Source: an uncultured Flavobacterium sp.
Lineage (GTDB): Bacteria; Bacteroidota; Bacteroidia; Flavobacteriales; Flavobacteriaceae
DNA: 51,181 bases
Direction: 5' to 3'
Assembly: GCF_943913405.1 (NCBI RefSeq)
Contig: NZ_CALTYA010000025.1
Location: 1-51,181 of the forward strand
Below the pieces are notes generated by a model. It searched no databases and was not told where the DNA came from. It saw nothing but the letters and a program-made list of their open reading frames with translations. The position numbers and the translations under genes were made by a program. Position 1 is the first letter of the stretch, and every line of letters starts with the position of its first letter. This document shows positions 1 to 8,199 of this stretch, piece by piece.

Positions 1-1
1 A

Positions 2-1360
2 TATAAAAGTGCCATACCGTCTGCTATATACCTTTTTGAAAAGGTAAAAAGTAAAAGCTTTCGAAATGAGCAAATTAATAAATCCTGTGATTTTGAGTTG
101 AGTAGAACAACTCGGATAGTATCAAGCATAGGTAAAAAACTTTTGAAAAAAGAGCAGCAATTTATTGAAAGTGTAGCATTATTCTACATTGCTGATCTTG
201 CATATCAACCTTCAGAATATGAATCTGGAAAGATGAACAATCGATTGGGAGGCGTGAATGGTCCAATGGCCAGAAGTGGCAGCGTACTAACTCTTCAGAA
301 TTTACTTTATGATTTTAGCAATGAAAATGCCCTGAAAGCATTATGTGATTGTATGGCTGATAATTCTGCATTTATACGTTACAGAGCATTATATATATTG
401 AATTACCTCTGGAAATTTAAGCACGAATCATTTTGGAAATTATATAATACGCGTCTCGCAATAGAAAGTGATGGCGCTTGTTTTGGACGACTGATAGATT
501 GCATTCATCACGAGGCAATTATTGCCGCCGATTTATTAAATGTAAAAGAGGCCTGCGATAAAATTGTTCTTAGATTACGTGAAGCTGACGATGAAACTAT
601 TAGAGATAATTGGCGTTTGCTGATTCATGCGATTTTAAAAATTATTTACAGACATGACAAAGACTGGGCGTTTGAGTATATCCTGAAGAATATTGATATT
701 AAGGAATTCTCGCGAAATTTAGTCTTTGAAATCAGAAGCTCTTTAAACAACTTCAATCCGAAGGACGATTTTACAGAAATCCTTGAAAAAGCAAATGTTG
801 TTTTTGATATACTGATGGAAATTTTAAAATTCAGATTTAAAAAGATTCAGGCAAACGGTACGCTAAGCATCGATATGCAAGACGATTTTGAAATTGTCGA
901 CCATGTGATTCAAAACTTGTTTTTTGCATTTGATCATGAAGGCGGAAATGAAAAAGGCAGAAAATTGTCTGATAGAGAAAAAGAGGCCTTTTACCGCAAA
1001 ATTAAATCCTTAATAGAATTTGCAGCAAATGAATCCAGTAATATTGAAAATGGATTTATGGTTTTACATACTGGCTATTATTTTATGATGCTTTTAAATA
1101 TCCTTCTTCCAATTGATCCTGCAAATATTCTTAAAATATCTAATACTGTTGCATTGGCCGCTAGTAATAATGGATTTGCCTACGACAGATCCGCTTTAAC
1201 TGAAGTGGTAAAACTGACTGAATGCGTAATAGTGGATTACAAAAACATCTTGGATGACCAAGAAAATTTTGCTAACCTTATAGTCATTTTAGATCAGTTC
1301 GCAAATTCGGGATCAGAAGAAGCAATAGAATTGATTTGGCGCTTACGGGAAGCGTTTTAA
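2..1360 (+). CDS. Unknown helical protein, 5'-truncated by window edge
   Basis: The frame is open from base 2. The first candidate start inside the window is a TTG at 98, but the 32 codons before it read as ordinary protein (for example YLFEKVKSK), so the gene probably begins before the window. About 452 residues are visible. They are mostly amphipathic helix; the stretch around ALKALCDCMADNSAFIRYRA resembles HEAT-like helical pairs, but no catalytic motif is evident. It converges on the next gene with 23 bp between stop codons. The protein is not recognised; it is probably accessory cargo of the element that includes the integrase at 9.4-10.6 kb. The gene call is secure, the function unknown. 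Confidence 0.7.
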   Translation, partial: YKSAIPSAIYLFEKVKSKSFRNEQINKSCDFELSRTTRIVSSIGKKLLKKEQQFIESVALFYIADLAYQPSEYESGKMNNRLGGVNGPMARSGSVLTLQNLLYDFSNENALKALCDCMADNSAFIRYRALYILNYLWKFKHESFWKLYNTRLAIESDGACFGRLIDCIHHEAIIAADLLNVKEACDKIVLRLREADDETIRDNWRLLIHAILKIIYRHDKDWAFEYILKNIDIKEFSRNLVFEIRSSLNNFNPKDDFTEILEKANVVFDILMEILKFRFKKIQANGTLSIDMQDDFEIVDHVIQNLFFAFDHEGGNEKGRKLSDREKEAFYRKIKSLIEFAANESSNIENGFMVLHTGYYFMMLLNILLPIDPANILKISNTVALAASNNGFAYDRSALTEVVKLTECVIVDYKNILDDQENFANLIVILDQFANSGSEEAIELIWRLREAF

Positions 1361-1383
1361 TAGAATCAATCTTGAGATTTTTC

Positions 1384-3069
1384 TTAAAATTTATAATTTC
1401 CTAATTTTAAAATTGCCACTATTAAAAACCACATCATTGCCACAGAATAATTTTTAGGTTTATAAAAACAGTGTGCTACATTATTTCTATAATTCATTCC
1501 TTTTGATGTAAAGAGATATTTGAAAAGTGCAACATCGTCCAGCGGAATAACTTTTGTAAATTTAGGATTGTCAAACAGTTTTTCGAACGATATTCTTTCC
1601 TGTGTATCTGTACCTTTTAAGTCAATTGTCTGTGCTTCAAGTCTATAGGAAAATGCCCTTAGCAATCCTTCAAATTTCACCGTCAATGAATCTATTGGAA
1701 GTTGATAAGCATTATTGCTCACAATATTTAACTCAATATCAGTTTCCATTTGTGTAAAAAAACTTTGCAATGATGGAGCCAACAAATCTAGCCATTTGAA
1801 TGTTTCACGATTTCTTTCATTGTTTATATAAGTATTATCCTCACCATACCACGTATTTTGTAGCAAGTGACTGTAAAGTGTTTCGAATGATAACTTCCCG
1901 CTTTTAATACCTTTAAAGAAAATCCAACTCAAAAAAGTAAGTGAAAAATTTTGAATTTGTATTGCGTAGGGTCTGATTCCACCTTTTGCTTTACTGTCGA
2001 GATTTCCGTTGCCATCAAATACCATAACATGAACCAATTCAAAAGTAGCCGGTAATACTTCGACATCTAGGATATCTGCACCAGGGAAAATATCGGTTGA
2101 AAGTGTTAAGTGATCGTAAATTTGGGAAGAATCTAATTGAGCTATTAATTTATCAATTTCATTGTCCATTTTTTCGAAAAAATCTTTTATCGAATCGTCA
2201 TTAACTTCAATCTCAGTTTTAGCAAAATTAAGATTTGATTTAGCTTTTTGTATTAAAACAGAAACCTCCTCAAACCTTGTGCTATTTCCTGATTTCTTAA
2301 ATTGCTCAAGTGCTTTTATATATTGGCCATGAACTAGGAACCCGTCATAACTTTGTGCTTTGTGAACGTAATATTCCCCTAATTTATTTTGATAAACCTG
2401 GATTTTCTGACCAATTTTTTGCGCTAAAATTATTTGCAACTCCAAATACTCCTTTATAAAATCAGGATAAGTATCGTTATTGATGATGGTATTAGCGTAA
2501 TTGAAAAACGTTTCCAAAGTTTCTTTCGGAATACTTTTGCCTTCTTTTACTACCAATTTCATTAATGCGCTTTCCTGATAGCCATTTATCTTATGCTTGC
2601 CAAGAATTGTCGTTAAGTATGTTATAGCATCAGACTTTTTATATTTAGCATCCTGTACCAAAGTGAACAGAGTTTTAAAAATTGCGGCAAATGCCTGATT
2701 ATGTAAATTTTCTTCAATATTAAAGTTGCTATCTTGAAGTGTTAACAAGTAATTGTCTATGGCTTGTTGCACAAAATTTCGATTCTTTGTTTTTTGCCAA
2801 AGAATATGATTGTACTTTGCTTTGAGTTTTTGGTTTAGAATTTTGTTTGCACGATCTTTCAAATGCGCTACTGCTTCATCGGATAATGACAGTTCGGACG
2901 AGATCATATTAAAATCTTCGAAGTACATTTCAAATGACATGAGCTCCTTTAAATGTTCATCACTGGTCTGATCCCGCATTTGTGAAATTTTACTCGATAA
3001 ATAATTGTTTTTTAGTAATTGAGTTTGTGTTTCTAAAAAGGCGTGATACTCTTCTATATTATTGAACAT
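1384..3069 (-). CDS. 561-aa protein with C-terminal Rx4H (HEPN-like) motif, DUF4209-like tail
   Basis: ATG start at 3069. The first ~320 residues are almost wholly helical with many Lys/Glu/Leu; a mixed segment follows (around residues 325-400). The C-terminus carries YRNNVAHCF (Arg528, His533), an R-x4-H pattern as in HEPN ribonuclease folds, then a hydrophobic helix. The tail resembles the end of DUF4209 proteins, where an RN..AH motif is usual; this is from memory, not a search. It is the last gene of a minus-strand run after Fic and the 248-aa gene, with 67 bp spacing, so co-transcription is likely. A role as an RNase-type effector is inference only; a structural helical protein is the alternative. 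Confidence 0.65.
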   Translation of the reverse strand: MFNNIEEYHAFLETQTQLLKNNYLSSKISQMRDQTSDEHLKELMSFEMYFEDFNMISSELSLSDEAVAHLKDRANKILNQKLKAKYNHILWQKTKNRNFVQQAIDNYLLTLQDSNFNIEENLHNQAFAAIFKTLFTLVQDAKYKKSDAITYLTTILGKHKINGYQESALMKLVVKEGKSIPKETLETFFNYANTIINNDTYPDFIKEYLELQIILAQKIGQKIQVYQNKLGEYYVHKAQSYDGFLVHGQYIKALEQFKKSGNSTRFEEVSVLIQKAKSNLNFAKTEIEVNDDSIKDFFEKMDNEIDKLIAQLDSSQIYDHLTLSTDIFPGADILDVEVLPATFELVHVMVFDGNGNLDSKAKGGIRPYAIQIQNFSLTFLSWIFFKGIKSGKLSFETLYSHLLQNTWYGEDNTYINNERNRETFKWLDLLAPSLQSFFTQMETDIELNIVSNNAYQLPIDSLTVKFEGLLRAFSYRLEAQTIDLKGTDTQERISFEKLFDNPKFTKVIPLDDVALFKYLFTSKGMNYRNNVAHCFYKPKNYSVAMMWFLIVAILKLGNYKF

Positions 3070-3136
3070 TTGTATTTTTTTTAATGGTTAGGGGAAAGGC
3101 CTTTGACATATAATTAGATAATTTCTGTTCGGTCGA

Positions 3137-3883
3137 TTATTTATTTTCAACCCATCTAAGATATTTATATTTTTTGGAAAGGATTGTTTTTAAAGCTGCC
3201 AGAACCTCTTCTTTTTTATCAAATGTAATTTGTGCGGTGAGATTGTAAATTGCAATCATTGAAAGTTTTGAAGTGAGGTTATAATCTTGCTGGGTTAAAA
3301 AATAGTTTCCTTTTAATGCGGTAAATTTATATACTAATCCCTGATATATCAGATTACCGCCTTTGTATTTGAAAACCATAAAGATACCCTCGTTTTGGTA
3401 TTTTAAAATATCGGGTGAAAAGAATTCTATGTTTTTTGCCATATCCAAAATGTTAAGCCCTTTTTTTAGCCTCATTCTCGTTTTATTGATCTTTACAATA
3501 TCCTTATACATTTCATTCTTATTGTCAAGATCTGTCAGCCAGCAATTATTTCTTTTAAGTTTTCCAGGATTAATTTTATGGCCTAACCATATTTCTTTTG
3601 TGAGGTATTCCTGCACCATACCAAAATTCATCATTAACCGAAGCAACTTAAAAGTTGAAATTTCGAAAATTGTTGTGTGCTCTCCTGTAAGCTGATTTGT
3701 TTTGTGCAAGTCAACGGTTTTCTTCCGACTCCAATAGCGAATGGTGTAGTGCATATCTTTTTCTAATGAATTGAAAGATATTTTTTCTGCACCTGGGTTC
3801 TTTTGGATAAATAGAAATAATTTTTCTAATGCTGCGAATGGATTGGTTTTTACTAAGTGCTCGGATAGTTCGGTGTTTTCCAT
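3137..3883 (-). CDS. Unknown 248-aa protein
   Basis: ATG start at 3883. No family is recognised. The N-terminal third is helical and leucine-rich; the central part is basic (around residues 105-145, many Lys/Arg/Asn); the C-terminal third has beta-like hydrophobic strands (GIFMVFKYKGGNLIYQG) and ends in a lysine-rich helix. It has no signal peptide, membrane span or obvious catalytic motif, which suggests a cytosolic protein. It lies 37 bp downstream of the Fic gene and 67 bp upstream of the Rx4H protein on the same strand, so the three probably form a transcription unit. Confidence 0.6.
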   Translation of the reverse strand: MENTELSEHLVKTNPFAALEKLFLFIQKNPGAEKISFNSLEKDMHYTIRYWSRKKTVDLHKTNQLTGEHTTIFEISTFKLLRLMMNFGMVQEYLTKEIWLGHKINPGKLKRNNCWLTDLDNKNEMYKDIVKINKTRMRLKKGLNILDMAKNIEFFSPDILKYQNEGIFMVFKYKGGNLIYQGLVYKFTALKGNYFLTQQDYNLTSKLSMIAIYNLTAQITFDKKEEVLAALKTILSKKYKYLRWVENK

Positions 3884-3920
3884 AATTTAAATAATTCTTT
3901 TCCAGTTTTTGAAAAGGCTG

Positions 3921-5018
3921 TTATTTCACCTTCAAAACCTGTAACAGCTTAAAATTCAAATACAGTTTTTCTTTGCCCACCTGTTCACTTTTTAAAAAGC
4001 CTTCGCTTTCGAGTTCCTTTAGATAATTTCCGACCGTTTTTAAATTTCCAAGTCCTGCCTTTTCCAACTGATTTCTTTTTGTATAAGGCAGCCGGAACAA
4101 TTCTTCCATCAGATCCTTTGAATATATTTTTGGCAGCTTTTGCTGAATGTCTTTTCCCATTTCTGCCATTAACGTTTCGATCTCGGCAATCTGGTGCCGG
4201 CCTTTCAGTGCGGTTTGCTCGACCATATCAAGCATGTACATAATCCAATCCTGCCAGTTACCTTCTTCTGTTACTTTCCTTAGATTGGTGTAGTATTTGT
4301 CTTTGTGCTGGATGATATAGTTACTCAGGTATAATGCAGGCAGATCCATTAGTTCTGTCATTTTCAGGTATAGCAAGAGTATTATCCTGCCTGTACGACC
4401 ATTGCCATCAAAAAATGGGTGTATCGCCTCAAACTGATAATGGATGATTGCCATTTTGACCAATGGATCTATGTTATCTTCGGCATGAATAAAATCTTCG
4501 AGGTTTTTCAATTTTTCCCGGATTACATTTTCGCCTTCGGGTGGCGTATAAACTACCGTATTTGTAGCCGGGTTTTTTAACTGCGTTCCCGGAGCATTTC
4601 GGATGCCCGATTGGTTTTCTTTAATGATCTGCATCAATGCTATAAATAGATTTGTGGTCAGGATCGGGCGATTGTCTATCTGGCCGACACCATACCAAAG
4701 CGCATCTTTGTAATGCATTACTTCTTTTGTAGCCGGGTTGTCGTTTTTCCTTTCGGCAATGGAAGCCTTAAATAATTCGTCCTGTGTTGTAATTATATTT
4801 TCTATGGCTGAACTCGCTTGTGCTTCCTGAAGGTTTATGGTATCGATGAAAAGTGTTGGGTTTGGCAAATTTGTAATTGCTCCTTTCAGTTCGGATAATG
4901 CCCGACTTGTCGCGATGGTCTTCTTTAGAATCATGGTATTTTCTATTTCCGTATCGGGTGGTAGTAATGGCAGGGCGTTGTATGGAATTTCGGGATTGTA
5001 GCTGTTTTTTTGGCTCAT
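3921..5018 (-). CDS. Class II Fic family protein (predicted AMPylase) with C-terminal winged helix
   Basis: Fic proteins usually transfer AMP from ATP to a hydroxyl side chain of a target. The active-site loop HPFFDGNGRTGR is complete (catalytic His200, Arg211, counted from ATG 5018). SSAIEN at residues 69-74 fits the inhibitory-helix motif S/T-x3-E-G/N; its N-terminal position defines class II, so the protein should be autoinhibited. The ~60 C-terminal residues look like a winged helix. About 365 aa, close to the usual class II length. A GTG at 5036 would add six residues but abuts a hairpin, so ATG is preferred. Upstream lies an operator-like repeat array, consistent with autoregulation through the winged helix. 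It leads the unit with the two genes after it. Target unknown. Confidence 0.9.
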   Translation of the reverse strand: MSQKNSYNPEIPYNALPLLPPDTEIENTMILKKTIATSRALSELKGAITNLPNPTLFIDTINLQEAQASSAIENIITTQDELFKASIAERKNDNPATKEVMHYKDALWYGVGQIDNRPILTTNLFIALMQIIKENQSGIRNAPGTQLKNPATNTVVYTPPEGENVIREKLKNLEDFIHAEDNIDPLVKMAIIHYQFEAIHPFFDGNGRTGRIILLLYLKMTELMDLPALYLSNYIIQHKDKYYTNLRKVTEEGNWQDWIMYMLDMVEQTALKGRHQIAEIETLMAEMGKDIQQKLPKIYSKDLMEELFRLPYTKRNQLEKAGLGNLKTVGNYLKELESEGFLKSEQVGKEKLYLNFKLLQVLKVK

Positions 5019-5036
5019 GACGGCATTTTTTGACAC

Positions 5037-5051
5037 GGGCGCTAAACGCCC
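5037..5051. promoter_or_regulatory. Short GC-rich hairpin ahead of fic
   Basis: GGGCG-ctaaa-CGCCC forms a perfect 5-bp stem with a 5-nt loop just upstream of the Fic start and touching the alternative GTG. It could affect translation initiation or mark an operator half-site. Sequence is clear, role inferred. Confidence 0.35.
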
Positions 5052-5063
5052 TTGATTTATATT

Positions 5064-5128
5064 CGAGAGTAAATATAGTAAAAAATTACTCTCGTTTATT
5101 GTATGAGGGTAATTTTTGCCCTCGTTTG
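5064..5128. promoter_or_regulatory. Operator-like inverted/direct repeat array upstream of fic
   Basis: Four related half-sites occur in 65 bp: CGAGAGTAA (5064-5072), its exact complement TTACTCTCG (5086-5094), GAGGGTAA (5105-5112) and TTGCCCTC (5116-5123, one mismatch to the complement). The two right-hand half-sites both continue as CGTTT and start 30 bp apart. Two nested palindromes of the same motif upstream of a gene with a C-terminal winged helix suggest an autoregulatory operator. Binding by Fic itself is inferred. Confidence 0.55.
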
Positions 5129-5200
5129 ATATATGTCCTGTATTGACTTTTTAAAATAAAAACATTAGGCGAAAAAACAGTGAGCCCTACAGAAAGATCA

Positions 5201-5944
5201 TTAATGTACTGCAGGCGGCACAGGCAATTTATCAATAAATAGGCAATTGCCAAATTTCATATCCCTGTATAGATATTTAAGTTTACAGTCTTTAATAGTT
5301 TTATTCCCCACTATCCACCTGACACGCCAATCATAATTGGCATACAACAGCACCGGTTCTTCTAATTCTCTCGTACCTTTTTTGAAAGATAAATTATATA
5401 TCCATTTTGGAGGATTGTCTTTCGTTATATGTGGTTCATCGTCCCAGATTTCAAGAGTTTCATGCTCGGAGAGAATTATTGTGGGTTGCAGATGTAACCC
5501 AAAAGTCAGGCATAACATCTTATTTTCACTTGGATCTATTTGCTTTGGCATGTCGGTAAATCCCATCTTTCTCCAAATGTTTTCGGAACTGGCCGGAGCA
5601 CACATTAAATCTAATGTATAAAATTTTTGTCTTTTAAGGTCATCAATAACAGCCGATAACGTTCTTGTTGCAATATTATTTTTTCTGAAAAGGGGATGGA
5701 TTTCGGCTAAATCGATTGTGACAACAGGATATTTTTTGGTGAGTGCAAAGAAACCCACAGCCTCGTTTTCAATTGTTGCAATAACCAGGCAATTGTCTTT
5801 GAATGCCGATTCTATAGAAGACCAGTTAAAAAACGTACCCTTCTCCATTATCATCCATGCCTTAATCTCTGATAGATTTTGTATTGTAGGCATAAATGAA
5901 ATTGTAAGTTCGGAACTATTACTGTTTAAAGATTTAATTGGCAA
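5201..5944 (-). CDS. GNAT-family N-acetyltransferase, 247 aa
   Basis: The segment from about residue 48 (CLVIATIENEAVGFFAL) through IHPLFRKNNIATRTLSAVI matches GNAT strands 2-4 and the acetyl-CoA loop (RKNNIA, a variant of R/Q-x-x-G-x-A), followed by a C-terminal WRKMGF element as in motif B. About 95 further residues (from ~155) are not recognised and may be a substrate-specific domain. The start is a TTG at 5944, overlapping the preceding gene by 11 bp; ATG at 5893 is possible but would cut the first strand. The overlap implies translational coupling with the 211-aa protein. Substrate unknown; it sits among other predicted protein-modifying enzymes. Confidence 0.75.
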   Translation of the reverse strand: MPIKSLNSNSSELTISFMPTIQNLSEIKAWMIMEKGTFFNWSSIESAFKDNCLVIATIENEAVGFFALTKKYPVVTIDLAEIHPLFRKNNIATRTLSAVIDDLKRQKFYTLDLMCAPASSENIWRKMGFTDMPKQIDPSENKMLCLTFGLHLQPTIILSEHETLEIWDDEPHITKDNPPKWIYNLSFKKGTRELEEPVLLYANYDWRVRWIVGNKTIKDCKLKYLYRDMKFGNCLFIDKLPVPPAVH

Positions 5945-6569
5945 GTGCAGGAGTTAATATGGCTAATAATCTTCTGTGATTTTCTTCGGGAGTATTATTT
6001 TTTTCATAAGCTTTGATTCTTGCTATGATTTCAAAAGGCGTACCTTCATACATGAATTGATCCCTAAATATTTGGACTGTTTCGAATTTCTCATACAGAC
6101 TATTTCCCGAATCAATCCTTAAGCCTTTTTTACCATCAGTTAAAACCGCTGATTTATATATTTTGTCTTCATGCAAGGAGTAGTAAACAGTTTCAATTTT
6201 ACTAAAATTCTTGACCATTTCGAGTACTGATTCGAAAAGCCTACATCCGTCATAGATATCGTCTTTAAGTTTAGAGAGGATTTGCAGTCCATTATCAATT
6301 AACTCAAATTTTGTGTTCAACTCTTCGTTAGCCTGAAATATATCGTAATCAGTAAGCGCCAGTAATTCTTCATTTGGATAAATTGCATAAACCTTAATAC
6401 ATCCCCTGAGAATTGCTTTTTGAGTTGGGGTGAATTTCAGGAATGGCGAATTAATTACATCAAGAATAGATTTGGTTTTTGTATAATGTTTGTCATCAGA
6501 TGTAATGTCCTGAAGTCTTAATGCGATAGCAGCACGAATAACTTCTTCTTCTTGTAAGGAAAATTTCAT
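5934..6569 (-). CDS. Unknown 211-aa protein coupled to the GNAT
   Basis: ATG at 6569 is chosen; an upstream in-frame start (6644) would add a poorly conserved-looking 25-residue extension close to the divergent kinase gene. The first half is helical; the second half has an alternating strand/helix pattern (KSAVLTDGKKGLRID, then FETVQIFRDQF). No catalytic motif or membrane segment is seen. Its 3' end overlaps the GNAT start by 11 bp, and its 5' end is divergent from the Ser/Thr kinase with 141 bp between starts. A partner or substrate of the GNAT or kinase is a reasonable guess, but nothing in the sequence proves it. Confidence 0.6.
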   Translation of the reverse strand: MKFSLQEEEVIRAAIALRLQDITSDDKHYTKTKSILDVINSPFLKFTPTQKAILRGCIKVYAIYPNEELLALTDYDIFQANEELNTKFELIDNGLQILSKLKDDIYDGCRLFESVLEMVKNFSKIETVYYSLHEDKIYKSAVLTDGKKGLRIDSGNSLYEKFETVQIFRDQFMYEGTPFEIIARIKAYEKNNTPEENHRRLLAILTPALAN

Positions 6570-6710
6570 ATTGAGTTTGTGTTTGGAAATTAATTGCTTC
6601 GTATCAAATTTAATTAAAAAGAATGAGCAGGCGACTTGTATCAATACCGATTTTTAATGATATTATGAACAGTATTGGGAATATGGTAACTTCGCCAAAT
6701 AATTATAAAG

Positions 6711-8075
6711 ATGGTAGAAACAGTAATAAGGGGTTGGCAAGTTGTAGATGTGTTGGGTCGCGGTGGAAATGGTTGTGTTTATAAGGTTACGAAAGATGGC
6801 ATTTCATTTTTTGCCCTCAAAACCATACATAAATTCACTGCCAAGAATAAGAAATCGTACGAAAGATTTAAAAGAGAAATTGCGGCACTGATAAAAAATA
6901 AAACACTCACAGGGGTCGTTGATATTCTTGATCATTATTTACCCGCAACAGTGTCTGCAAATGATATTCCTTTTTATGTAATGCCTATAGGAGAAACTAT
7001 CCAAAAACACCTAGAGGGAAAGGAAATTAAGATACTTTTTGAATACTTTTTTGAAATAACAACAGCTTTATTGGAATTGCACAATAACGGGTTTTGTCAT
7101 CGCGACATTAAGCCTGAGAATATTTTAGTCATTAAAAACAAGCCTGTATTTTCTGATTTTGGATTAGTGAGTCTTCCATCTACCAAAAGACTATCGAAGA
7201 TTAATGAAAACATTGGAGCGCGATGGACAATCGCACCAGAGATGAAAAGAAATTCTACTACCGCAGAATACAAATGTGCTGATATTTATTCTCTAGCCAA
7301 AACACTCTACATACTTGTTACCGGAAGGCTCCATAGTTTTGAAGGGCAATATATTCCCAGAAGTGCAATATCTATTGATAAATATATCGACTTACAGATA
7401 AATACAATGACAACCATTGGTAACTGGTACTATAATTCAATTGTATTGTTAGAGAAGTTATTAATCAGAGCCACCGATAATGACCCGAAAAACAGACCTA
7501 CTGCGCAGGAGTTTTTGGATGAATTAAAATTTTGGTTTGAGTCGAATAATGATTACTATAAGAGGAACGTTTATGAATGGGATGAGGCAGTCAGGCAGTT
7601 ATTCCCTTTAGGATTGCCAAATTATACGGAATGGACTAACTATGAATCTATATTCAGCGTGATTAAATCGCTAACCCAATATGATAATCTGAATTATTGT
7701 TTTATGCCAGACCACGGTGGCTTTGATATTACTGATGTGCAGAAATTGGAAAAACAAAATCTTATAAAAATTAATGACAGGGTATTTGCAGTGAGTAAAT
7801 TACAATTTACAAGTCTAGGTGATGCTGACTGGAGTTTCTTTAGGCTAATACTAAAAGACTTTGATGCAAGAGGTTATAAAAAAGCCTGGCAGTATTATAA
7901 ATCAGGTAGTATTGTCGTGGTAAGGAAAATGTCGGTATTCAACCAGGCGCAAGGTGATTTGGATGGTCATTTTGCTATTCATGAAGCAAAGACACATGAG
8001 GAATATATTGATCTTTGGATGGATGTGAAAGAATATCTGGAGAAAAAAGCTGCAATCAGCACGAGGCCTAATTAA
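6711..8075 (+). CDS. Eukaryotic-like Ser/Thr protein kinase with unknown C-terminal domain
   Basis: All kinase landmarks are present: glycine loop LGRGGNG (15-21), VAIK-type lysine Lys37 (FALKT), catalytic loop HRDIKPEN (His130, Arg131, Asp132, Asn137), DFG (149-151) and APE (175-177). The catalytic domain covers about residues 5-275; the C-terminal ~180 residues are unrecognised and lack membrane spans or PASTA repeats, so it is cytosolic, unlike cell-wall-sensing Stk proteins. It stands alone on the plus strand, divergent from the 211-aa/GNAT pair. A weak -7-like TAACTTCG lies at 6687-6694. Its place in a mobile element argues for a defence or element-control role, but this is inference. 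Confidence 0.92.
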   Translation: MVETVIRGWQVVDVLGRGGNGCVYKVTKDGISFFALKTIHKFTAKNKKSYERFKREIAALIKNKTLTGVVDILDHYLPATVSANDIPFYVMPIGETIQKHLEGKEIKILFEYFFEITTALLELHNNGFCHRDIKPENILVIKNKPVFSDFGLVSLPSTKRLSKINENIGARWTIAPEMKRNSTTAEYKCADIYSLAKTLYILVTGRLHSFEGQYIPRSAISIDKYIDLQINTMTTIGNWYYNSIVLLEKLLIRATDNDPKNRPTAQEFLDELKFWFESNNDYYKRNVYEWDEAVRQLFPLGLPNYTEWTNYESIFSVIKSLTQYDNLNYCFMPDHGGFDITDVQKLEKQNLIKINDRVFAVSKLQFTSLGDADWSFFRLILKDFDARGYKKAWQYYKSGSIVVVRKMSVFNQAQGDLDGHFAIHEAKTHEEYIDLWMDVKEYLEKKAAISTRPN

Positions 8076-8114
8076 ACTTTGGCAAATTGTTGTTGTTTTT
8101 GCCAAAGTTTAATT
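8070..8114 (+). terminator. 17-bp perfect inverted repeat at the kinase stop codon
   Basis: Left arm 8070-8086 (containing the TAA stop) and right arm 8098-8114 are exact reverse complements with an 11-nt TTG-rich loop. The stem core is CTTTGGCAAA. The long stem fits a terminator, although the U-tract after it is weak; a protein-binding palindrome is the alternative. Confidence 0.5.
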
Positions 8115-8180
8115 CATTGCATGATCACTTACGTTATCAAGTATTTCCTGTGTATAGTCAGTTTCTATGTCGTGAAATAT
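8109..8180 (-). other. Orphan 23-codon open stretch behind a perfect AGGAGG
   Basis: On the minus strand AGGAGG (8194-8189) is followed by 8 nt and then an open stretch from ATA at 8180 to TAA at 8109. It reads IFHDIETDYTQEILDNVSDHAMN and looks protein-like, but has no ATG, GTG or TTG at the expected place. It begins right after the stop of the lamin-tail-like gene. It may be a tiny gene with a mutated or ATA start, or a remnant. Strong Shine-Dalgarno sequences are unusual in this phylum. Confidence 0.3.
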
Positions 8181-8199
8181 TTAAATAACCTCCTTTCTG

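Noticed and set aside
6645..6710. Strong divergent promoter between kinase and 211-aa gene
   Set aside because: Only a 6-7 of 8 match to the -7 box and no -33 element at the right spacing.
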